64,000 nucleotides of DNA. Source: Anaerolinea sp. (GTDB lineage: Bacteria > Chloroflexota > Anaerolineae > Anaerolineales > Villigracilaceae). The notes beneath the pieces were generated by a model, which was given only the letters and a program-made list of their open reading frames with translations, had not been told where the DNA came from and did not search any database. Below, in pieces: positions 58,321-64,000 of the stretch; position 1 is the stretch's first letter; every line of letters starts with the position of its first letter. The stretch covers positions 1 through 64,000 of the forward strand of contig DYID01000001.1 in the NCBI GenBank assembly GCA_020723805.1. The letters are read 5' to 3'. The position numbers were made by a program, and so were the translations under genes.

Positions 58321-59370
58321 TTAATCACTTAGCAAATATGCCATAATCCAATTCGTCGTGGCGTTCAACCCATCCATGTGCGCGCGTTCGTAGTTGTGCG
58401 AAGCGTCAATGCCGGGACCAATTAACGCCAGCGCCACGTCGCCGCCTGCGTGCCAGAACGCCTCGCCATCTGAACCGTAGAACGGATACACATCGGTTTT
58501 GTACGGGATGCCGTACTTCTCGGCGAGCGAGCGCATCTTTTTATTCAAGCCTTCGTGATACACGCCGCCGCTGTCCTTGATGCACAACGTCGCGTGAAAT
58601 TCATCGGACTCTTGCCCCGCCCCCACCACTGCCATATCCACCGTGACCAATTCTGCGACATCGGAGGGAATGCCCGCCGCCGCGCCGTGACCGACCTCCT
58701 CGTAATTGGAGATGTGGAAATACACGGTTCTTGCCGGACTTTGACCTGATTCTGCCAACGACTTGATCGCCGCGACGAGATTTGCCACGCAAGCCTTGTC
58801 GTCGAGAAACCGCGAGCGGATGAATCCGTTCGTCACTTCGACGCGCGGATCGAACGCCACGCAGTCGCCGATGTTGATTCCCAACTCGCGTGTTTCTTTT
58901 TCGCTGGTGGTGCGCGCATCCAGGCGGACTTCCATGTGGTCTTCATCGCGCGGCGTTCTACCTCCCTCGCCGCCGTAGATGTGGCCCGACGCCTTGTCAA
59001 TCAGCACCGAACCGCGAATCTTTTCACCCTTCGACGTGAACACCCATACCCCCTCCGTTTCCACACTGTTCCATTGAATCCCGCCGATGCGGCTCAACTT
59101 CAATCGCCCGTTCGGCTTGATTTCCTTGACCACCGCGCCGAGCGTATCCACATGAGCGGTCAATGCAACAGGGGGTAAATTGCTTTCCACTTTCCACTTT
59201 GCGACGAGCGCGCCTTTGCGGGTTCGCGAGAGCTCCAATTGCTGGTATTGTGAAAGTTCCTTCTCCACAAACGCAATCGCAGGCTCGGCAAAGCCGGTGG
59301 GGGAGGGAATGTTGAGCAGCTTGACGAGAAAGTCAACGAAATAATCCTGGTTGATGGCTGGCAGTGACAT
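58321..59370 (-). CDS. M42-family metallopeptidase
   Basis: 349 residues. Co-catalytic two-metal site: TAHVDTLGAVV, SRFLDDKACVANLVA, HISNYEEVGHGAAAG (the EE pair) and the late SHNYERAHMDGLN His. Belongs to the glutamyl aminopeptidase/TET-like M42 family, typically dodecameric and cytoplasmic. GGAGACCC lies before ATG 59370. No partner gene is adjacent. Confidence 0.92.
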   Translation of the reverse strand: MSLPAINQDYFVDFLVKLLNIPSPTGFAEPAIAFVEKELSQYQQLELSRTRKGALVAKWKVESNLPPVALTAHVDTLGAVVKEIKPNGRLKLSRIGGIQWNSVETEGVWVFTSKGEKIRGSVLIDKASGHIYGGEGGRTPRDEDHMEVRLDARTTSEKETRELGINIGDCVAFDPRVEVTNGFIRSRFLDDKACVANLVAAIKSLAESGQSPARTVYFHISNYEEVGHGAAAGIPSDVAELVTVDMAVVGAGQESDEFHATLCIKDSGGVYHEGLNKKMRSLAEKYGIPYKTDVYPFYGSDGEAFWHAGGDVALALIGPGIDASHNYERAHMDGLNATTNWIMAYLLSD

Positions 59371-59407
59371 GGGTCTCCTCTTATTCTGTTCACAAGTTTA
59401 CAAATTA

Positions 59408-59515
59408 GACTTTATCGGAATTAACCTTCATTCACCGTCCCGAAGGTTTGGTTTGAGCAATTTGAACGTCTGGTAGCAACCTTCGGGACGTTTTTTTCTA
59501 ATTACCGATAAAGTC
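59408..59515. repeat. Nested inverted repeats including a terminator
   Basis: Outer arms GACTTTATCGG (59408-59418) and CCGATAAAGTC (59505-59515) enclose the CGTCCCGAAGG hairpin. Confidence 0.75.
59436..59497 (+). terminator. Hairpin with T-run inside the nested repeat
   Basis: CGTCCCGAAGG (59436-59446) and CCTTCGGGACG (59480-59490), then TTTTTTT. It lies between the M42 gene and the thioesterase gene (both minus), so the T-run is on the wrong strand for the thioesterase transcript. Confidence 0.6.
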
Positions 59516-59519
59516 CATT

Positions 59520-59590
59520 GAAAGGTTTGCAAGTTTAACCTTCTATCTTTCCGACTTTCAACTTTCCAATCATCCAACCTTCAAACCTTC
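59520..59590. repeat. Degenerate CTTTCAACTTTCC tandem tract
   Basis: Words CCGACTTTCAACTTTCCAAT and CCTTCAAACCTTCAAAC run into the 3' end of the thioesterase gene. Confidence 0.55.
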
Positions 59591-59998
59591 AAACTCCATA
59601 ATTTTCTTCCTCCACTCCGGCGGGATGGGGATGGTCTTCCCTGCGCGGTAATCATACGTCACCATGACAACCTCGCCCTTTGCCAGCACCTTGCCGGTCT
59701 CTGCGTCCACAATGTTCTGCTCCCAGGTCATGGACTTGTTTCCCAGTTTCGCCACGTGGACGCCCACTTTCACTTTCTGCCCGAAATGGATGGGTTCATG
59801 GTAGGCGATGTGTGCATCTGCAAGGATGACGCCGATTTCCATGAAGGACTGGTCCTTTGTGAACAGTCCCAGTGCGATCATGTAGGCGATGCGCCCCTGC
59901 TCGAAATAGGTCAGATGTTTGGCGTTGTTGACGTGTCCCTGCGGGTCCAAATCCCCGTAACGGACTTCGATGGGATGATAGAAATTGAAATGGGTCAT
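59570..59998 (-). CDS. YbgC/FadM-type acyl-CoA thioesterase
   Basis: 142 residues. Hot-dog fold signature IEVRYGDLDPQGHVNNAKHLTYFEQGR with catalytic Asp, then FMEIGVILADAHIAYHEPIHFGQ. Hydrolyses short- or medium-chain acyl-CoA. C-terminal tail is affected by an adjacent tandem tract. TATAAT lies 8 nt before ATG 59998, pointing to a leaderless mRNA, and the promoter is back-to-back with that of the Cas4-like pair. Confidence 0.9.
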   Translation of the reverse strand: MTHFNFYHPIEVRYGDLDPQGHVNNAKHLTYFEQGRIAYMIALGLFTKDQSFMEIGVILADAHIAYHEPIHFGQKVKVGVHVAKLGNKSMTWEQNIVDAETGKVLAKGEVVMVTYDYRAGKTIPIPPEWRKKIMEFEGLKVG

Positions 59999-60006
59999 AT
60001 TGCGCG

Positions 60007-60012
60007 ATTATA
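60007..60012 (-). promoter_or_regulatory. -10 box of the thioesterase gene, 8 nt from the start codon
   Basis: TATAAT on the minus strand; no Shine-Dalgarno between. Confidence 0.5.
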
Positions 60013-60040
60013 CACCGCACTGGTTTTAGAAAATTTGTGC

Positions 60041-60046
60041 TATACT
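60041..60046 (+). promoter_or_regulatory. -10-like box of the Cas4-like pair, 6 nt from the start codon
   Basis: TATACT before ATG 60053; only 28 bp separate it from the opposite TATAAT at 60007-60012. Confidence 0.45.
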
Positions 60047-60052
60047 CCCGTC

Positions 60053-60289
60053 ATGCCCCTCATTCGTTCCTCCGATATTGGAACCTATCTCTATTGCCGC
60101 CGCGCCTGGTGGTATCGAAAACAGGGCGTCGAACCGGCGAACCAGGCGGAACTGGCTGCCGGGACTGAACTCCATCGAAAGCATGGACGTCAGGTGCTGG
60201 CTTCATCCATCAAACGGACAATCGGGTTGATACTGCTGATGATTGCCCTCGTTCTGCTCGTGGCATACTGCTCGGCACAGATTCTTTAG
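60053..60289 (+). CDS. Cas4-like N-terminal Cys segment with membrane helix
   Basis: 78 residues from ATG 60053. MPLIRSSDIGTYLYCRRAWW matches the N-terminus of Cas4/Dna2-type nucleases, where this Cys is the first ligand of the Fe-S cluster. A charged middle and one membrane helix (TIGLILLMIALVLLVAYC) follow. The nuclease body is missing here but is encoded by the next ORF, 103 bp downstream, itself with an N-terminal membrane helix. Together they look like one nuclease split in two. The pairing is an inference. Confidence 0.7.
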   Translation: MPLIRSSDIGTYLYCRRAWWYRKQGVEPANQAELAAGTELHRKHGRQVLASSIKRTIGLILLMIALVLLVAYCSAQIL

Positions 60290-60305
60290 CCATTCATTGC
60301 AACCG

Positions 60306-60392
60306 TAACTGATTACTGTTCACTGATTACTGTTCACTGATTACTGTTCACTGATTACTGCTCACTGATTACTGCTCACTGCTTACTGCCTC
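60306..60392 (+). repeat. GATTACTGTTCACT tandem tract between the two Cas4-like ORFs
   Basis: Six imperfect copies of ACTGATTACTGTTCACTGAT-type words (later CTGCTCACTG). It ends at the start codon of the second ORF. Related to the tract at 26003. Confidence 0.85.
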
Positions 60393-60905
60393 ATGCTCTA
60401 CCTTGCCCTCGCCCTGCTCTTCCTCGCCTTCCTTCTCTTCTGGCAATCGAGCCGCCAGCGGAAAGCCGCCGGTCTGCCCGGTGGGCGCGTCATCTACACC
60501 GATACTCGCGGCTGGAACAAAGTGGAAAAACCGCTCTACTACGCTCCCCTCGAATTGACCGGCAAGCCCGATTACCTCATCGAAAAGAACGGGCAGATTA
60601 TTCCTGTGGAGGTCAAATCGGGGCGTGCGCCCGATGCGCCGTATGACTCACACATCTTTCAACTGGCTTCCTACTGCCTGCTGGTGGAAAAGACCTATCA
60701 CAAACGTCCCCCTTATGGGATCATTCACTACGAGGGGCGCGACTTCGCCGTGGATTACACCCGCGACTTGGAAGCCTCCCTGCTCGACCTGCTGGCGGAG
60801 ATGAAACGCGACGAGCGCAGGAAAGAAGTCCCTCGGTCGCATGAACAGGCGTCCCGTTGTAAGCGATGCGGGTATCGGGATGCGTGCGATCAGTCGTTGG
60901 CGTAA
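60393..60905 (+). CDS. Cas4-like PD-(D/E)XK nuclease body with membrane anchor
   Basis: 170 residues. One membrane helix (residues 2-17), then the nuclease core: GKPDYLIEKNGQIIPVEVKSGRAP gives the Asp and ExK of the PD-(D/E)XK site, followed by HIFQLASYCLLVEK with a QxxxY motif. The C-terminus has CKRCGYRDAC (C-x2-C-x5-C), the three downstream Fe-S ligands. In Cas4 the fourth ligand is near the N-terminus; here it is on the previous ORF. Such stand-alone Cas4-like nucleases occur outside CRISPR loci. No cas1/cas2 nearby. Confidence 0.8.
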   Translation: MLYLALALLFLAFLLFWQSSRQRKAAGLPGGRVIYTDTRGWNKVEKPLYYAPLELTGKPDYLIEKNGQIIPVEVKSGRAPDAPYDSHIFQLASYCLLVEKTYHKRPPYGIIHYEGRDFAVDYTRDLEASLLDLLAEMKRDERRKEVPRSHEQASRCKRCGYRDACDQSLA

Positions 60906-60908
60906 GGG

Positions 60909-60914
60909 TATAAT
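60909..60914 (+). promoter_or_regulatory. -10 box of the NAD kinase gene, 9 nt from the start codon
   Basis: TATAAT before ATG 60924, partly overlapping the stop region of the previous gene. Confidence 0.45.
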
Positions 60915-60923
60915 TCATCCGTC

Positions 60924-61787
60924 ATGTCCGACATTTTCATCCCCAAACATCCCGTTGTGACCGCCTACCCAAAAATGCCCGAAGCCTTTGCGGAGGTTGC
61001 GGCAATGTCGGCGTATTTCAAAGAGAGGGGGCTGGATGCGCCGCACGGCTCGATTTACGATGAGGAATTGCGTAAACGGGTACGCGCGGGGGAGTTCGAC
61101 CTGCTGATTATCGCGGGCGGCGACGGGAGCGTCTTGCGGGCGGGACATCTCTGTGCGCCGAGCAGGGTTCCGATTCTGGGCGTGAACCTTGGTAATATCG
61201 GCTTCCTCATTCAGGTGGACCGCCATGAGTGGCGCGAATATTTCGACAAACTGCTGGCAGGCGAAGCGTGGATCGAGAATCGCATGATGATTCACGCCGA
61301 ACACATTCGGGCTGGCGAAATCGTCGGTTCGTGGGATGCGTTGAACGAGGTGGTGGTTGGGCGCGGGCAGACTTTGCGCCCCGTCCGTCTGACGGCGTTT
61401 GTGGACGGGCGTCAGTTAACCAGTTACGTTGCAGACGGGTTGATTGCCGCCACCGCCACCGGCTCGACCGCCTACGCCCTCGCCGCGGGCGGACCCATCC
61501 TGCCGCCCGAACTGCGCAACATTTTGCTCGTGCCGATTGCCCCGCATCTTTCCGTTGACCGCGCGGTGGTACTTGCCGCAGGTTCGATGGTCGGCATTCG
61601 CGTGGACAGCGAAAACGCCGTCTTGAGCATTGACGGTCAGCCCTCCATCACCCTGATGGAGGACGACCGTGTGGATGTGCGCGCCGCCCAGGTCACCGCC
61701 CAATTCGTCCGCTTTGGCGACCCCGGCTACTTCTACCGCAACCTGACCGCCCACATGAACGAAAACTCTTTGCGGCTGCCACGATAA
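60924..61787 (+). CDS. nadK: NAD kinase
   Basis: 287 residues. IIAGGDGSVLRAGHL is the GGDGS/T motif; LGVNLGNIGFLIQV follows; ATATGSTAYALAAGGPILPPE is the nucleotide-binding glycine-rich region. Phosphorylates NAD to NADP in the cytoplasm. Starts 19 nt after the Cas4-like nuclease stop, so it could also be read from that transcript. Followed by a B-box protein gene and recN in the same direction. Confidence 0.94.
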   Translation: MSDIFIPKHPVVTAYPKMPEAFAEVAAMSAYFKERGLDAPHGSIYDEELRKRVRAGEFDLLIIAGGDGSVLRAGHLCAPSRVPILGVNLGNIGFLIQVDRHEWREYFDKLLAGEAWIENRMMIHAEHIRAGEIVGSWDALNEVVVGRGQTLRPVRLTAFVDGRQLTSYVADGLIAATATGSTAYALAAGGPILPPELRNILLVPIAPHLSVDRAVVLAAGSMVGIRVDSENAVLSIDGQPSITLMEDDRVDVRAAQVTAQFVRFGDPGYFYRNLTAHMNENSLRLPR

Positions 61788-61866
61788 GAAAACCTCAAAG
61801 GAAATAAAAAAAAACACCTTCGTACCGCTTTGTAACCCGCCGCGGCAAAAAAACAGGACGACCACG

Positions 61867-62394
61867 ATGACCGAAGTAACCACCGAAACACTCTACTGCT
61901 ACGTTCACCCAACCCGTGAGACCACCCTGCGCTGCGCCACCTGCGAACGTCCCATCTGTGTCTCGTGCGCGATCCGCACGCCGACGGGCTACCGCTGTAA
62001 GGAATGTGTGAAGGGACAGCAGAAGATCTTCAACACCGCTGAATGGTATGACTACGTTATTGGTTTTGTCGTGGCGGCGGTGCTTTCGGGTATTGCCTCT
62101 TTTCTCGTGACCCTCATCGGGGGCTTCGGCATTTTTGGCTGGTTCATCATCTCCGCCGGCGCGCCGACAGCCGGTGTCTTCATTGCCGAAGCGGTGCGGT
62201 TTGTCGTTCGCAGGCGGCGGGCGCGCGCCTTGTTCCTCACCGTCGCGGCGGGCGTGGTGCTGGGCGCATTGCCGACCCTGCTCTCTCAACTGGTTTTCTT
62301 CGACCTGTTTGGTGTCATCTTTCAAGCCATCTATCTTTTCATCGCCGTTCCTGTTGTGTACACACGCCTGTCGGGCATCCAATTGTTCCGATGA
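61867..62394 (+). CDS. B-box zinc-finger membrane protein
   Basis: 175 residues. Residues about 9-50 form a B-box-like zinc finger: CYVHPTRETTLRCATCERPICVSC then GYRCKECVKGQQ. Three or four membrane segments follow (GFVVAAVLSGIASFLVTLIG, then IFGWFIISAGAPTAGVFIAE). The layout, zinc finger then membrane domain, is common in Chloroflexota and actinobacterial proteins of unknown role. recN starts 10 bp after its stop. Confidence 0.83.
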   Translation: MTEVTTETLYCYVHPTRETTLRCATCERPICVSCAIRTPTGYRCKECVKGQQKIFNTAEWYDYVIGFVVAAVLSGIASFLVTLIGGFGIFGWFIISAGAPTAGVFIAEAVRFVVRRRRARALFLTVAAGVVLGALPTLLSQLVFFDLFGVIFQAIYLFIAVPVVYTRLSGIQLFR

Positions 62395-62404
62395 GACCTG
62401 ATTC

Positions 62405-64000
62405 ATGCTTACCGAACTTCACATCCAAAACTTTGCCATCATAGACAAACTCGACCTGCGCTTCGGTCCCGGTCTCATCATCCTTACCGGCGAGACGGGC
62501 GCGGGCAAGTCCATCATCCTCGACGCCGTGGTCATGCTCATCGGCGGCAAGGCGGATACGACCTACGTCCGCACGGAGTCAGACGCGGCGCTGGTCGAGG
62601 GCGTGTTCCAGCTCAAAGGTCCAGAAAGAGAAGCGGTGCATGAGGTTTTGAAGCGCGAAGAATTGATGGACGATCCCGATTACGTCACCCTCTCCCGCGA
62701 AATCCGCAGAGAGGGACGCAGTGTGGCGCGCGTCAACGGGCGGACAGTGGGAGTCTCGCTCCTGAAGGAAATCGGCGCGCTCGTGGTGGATATTCACGGA
62801 CAGGCGGAACATCTCTCGCTTCTCGATTCGCGCGCGCACCTGGGCTTGCTCGACCGCTACGCCGACATTGCGCGTCCCCTCAGCGACTACCGCCAGACCT
62901 ACCACGCTTTGTTGAATCTGCGCCGCGAGTTGAACGAACTCCGCAAAGCCCAGGCAGACGCCGACCGCCGCATCGAGATGCTGACTTATCAAGCGGAGGA
63001 AATCGAAGCGGCGCGTCTGAAAGCGGGCGAAGACGAAGAACTGCGCAAGGAACGCGACCGTCTCGCCAACGCCGAGTCGCTGGCGCAGAACGCGCAGGAG
63101 GCGCTCGCCATCCTCGACGAGGGTTCGCCCGAAATGCCCGCCGCCAGCGACCTGATCGGGCAGGCGGCGCAGGCGCTGGGCGCGCTGGCAAAACTCGACC
63201 CAGCCCAAAACGAACTGGCAAATCAGGCGGAAGTCCTGCTCGATACCATCTCTGAGATTGTCCATAGTCTGCGGAATTATCTCGATGAAATCGAGTTCAA
63301 CCCCAAGCGGCTGGAGGATGTGGAGGAGCGCCTCGACCTCATCCATTCCCTCAAACGCAAGTATGGCGGGAGCATCCCGGCGGTCATTGCCTACGGACAG
63401 GACGCCCGCAGACAACTGGAAACCATCACAGGCGCGGCGGAACGCATCGAAGAACTGGAATTGCAGGAGGCGAAACTGCTCGATGCGCTGGCAAAGCAGG
63501 CAAGTCTGTTGAGCGAAAAACGCAAGTCGGCGGCGGAGGCGATGAGCAAAGGCATCGAAGCCGAACTCGACGATTTGCGGATGTCTGCCGCCCAATTCCG
63601 CGTGGATTTTCAAACCAAGCCCGACCCGAACGGCATCCCCCTGGGGAACGGCGACCGCGTCGCTTTCGACCAAAACGGATTCGACAAAGTGGAATTCCTC
63701 ATCGCTCCCAACCCCGGCGAGGGACTCAAGCCGCTGGTCAAAATCGCCTCGGGCGGCGAGACCTCGCGCCTGATGCTGGGACTGAAAAACGTCCTCGCCC
63801 GCGCTGACGAGGTGCCATCGCTTATCTTCGATGAAATTGACCAGGGCATCGGCGGGCGCGTGGGCATGACGGTCGGACAAAAGTTATGGAATCTCTCGCG
63901 CCTGCATCAGGTCTTCTGCGTGACGCACCTCCCGCAACTGGCGGTCTTCGGCGACGAGCATTACCATGTTCAGAAACTGGTGCAGGGCAGCCGCACCATC
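62405..64000 (+). CDS. recN: DNA repair protein RecN, partial (3' end outside window)
   Basis: 532 residues visible from ATG 62405; continues past the edge (RecN is about 550-580). Walker A ILTGETGAGKSIILDAVVML, LHIQNFAIIDKLDL at the start, VVDIHGQAEHLSLLD, a long coiled-coil middle (about 150-360), signature ASGGETSRLMLGL and Walker B PSLIFDEIDQGIGGRVG. SMC-like ATPase in double-strand break repair. With nadK it follows the common nadK-recN order. Confidence 0.96.
   Translation, partial: MLTELHIQNFAIIDKLDLRFGPGLIILTGETGAGKSIILDAVVMLIGGKADTTYVRTESDAALVEGVFQLKGPEREAVHEVLKREELMDDPDYVTLSREIRREGRSVARVNGRTVGVSLLKEIGALVVDIHGQAEHLSLLDSRAHLGLLDRYADIARPLSDYRQTYHALLNLRRELNELRKAQADADRRIEMLTYQAEEIEAARLKAGEDEELRKERDRLANAESLAQNAQEALAILDEGSPEMPAASDLIGQAAQALGALAKLDPAQNELANQAEVLLDTISEIVHSLRNYLDEIEFNPKRLEDVEERLDLIHSLKRKYGGSIPAVIAYGQDARRQLETITGAAERIEELELQEAKLLDALAKQASLLSEKRKSAAEAMSKGIEAELDDLRMSAAQFRVDFQTKPDPNGIPLGNGDRVAFDQNGFDKVEFLIAPNPGEGLKPLVKIASGGETSRLMLGLKNVLARADEVPSLIFDEIDQGIGGRVGMTVGQKLWNLSRLHQVFCVTHLPQLAVFGDEHYHVQKLVQGSRTI

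Noticed and set aside
33329-60905. Functional link between the CRISPR array and the Cas4-like pair
   Set aside because: They are 25 kb apart with no cas1, cas2 or effector between them; Cas4-like nucleases often exist without CRISPR, so no link is claimed.

Overview
The window looks like a chromosomal segment of a Chloroflexota bacterium, most likely class Anaerolineae. That is an inference from overall gene content, fairly high GC coding sequence, lipoproteins with proline/threonine-rich linkers, and a very high density of palindromic intergenic repeats; no rRNA or ribosomal marker is present to prove it. Genes sit on both strands in short operons. Two genes are cut by the window edges: an M4 metalloprotease on the left and recN on the right.

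Layout. 1-4435: large secreted thermolysin-type protease (minus). 4750-14887: mixed housekeeping genes (TauE-like permease, CPBP protease, NDH-2, MBL hydrolase, esterase lipoprotein, tRNA-Pro, glycosyltransferase, RNase HII, SH3 lipoprotein, SufE, rhodanese). 15138-26008: a carotenoid and light-response island. It holds crtB and crtI diverging from a shared promoter region, a MerR/B12 regulator with the Wx9EH motif of CarH photoreceptors, a DUF1295 protein, an MFS remnant, a DICT-domain protein overlapping a photolyase, an alpha/beta hydrolase, a cytochrome P450 and a fused lycopene cyclase. 26058-33098: glycosyltransferase, AI-2E transporter, threonine synthase and a 1062-residue kinase with a LacI-type sensor domain. 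33329-35501: a CRISPR array of 30 repeats with no cas operon in the window. 35627-48235: lipoamide dehydrogenase, methyltransferase, MazG-like protein, Nth-RecF pair, peptide deformylase, a cNMP-binding/PH-like membrane protein, thioredoxin-like protein, flippase-like protein, response regulator, amine-oxidase-like protein and cytochrome b561. 48526-54653: HEPN-like protein, SSB, a DUF3467/translin/membrane/DNPH1-like run, and a pseudo-receiver kinase next to a receiver-GAF protein. 54747-64000: asparaginase and MBL protein, LLM oxidoreductase, M42 peptidase, thioesterase, a Cas4-like nuclease split over two membrane-anchored ORFs, NAD kinase, B-box membrane protein and recN.

The most interesting points are: (1) the Cas4-like pair at 60053-60905, in which the cysteines expected to form one Fe-S cluster lie on two polypeptides separated by a tandem repeat; (2) the crt/phr/P450/DICT island with repeated TTGACA half-sites 11 bp apart between crtB and crtI, next to a B12-type photoreceptor gene; (3) several families of short palindromic repeats that occur both between genes and, in frame, inside genes (carH-like, phr, P450, lycopene cyclase, lpd, LLM oxidoreductase), with repeats nested in other repeats; (4) eight genes whose -10-like box lies only 6-9 nt before the start codon, suggesting leaderless mRNAs; and (5) an isolated CRISPR array. 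All family assignments come from motif reading only; no database search was run.
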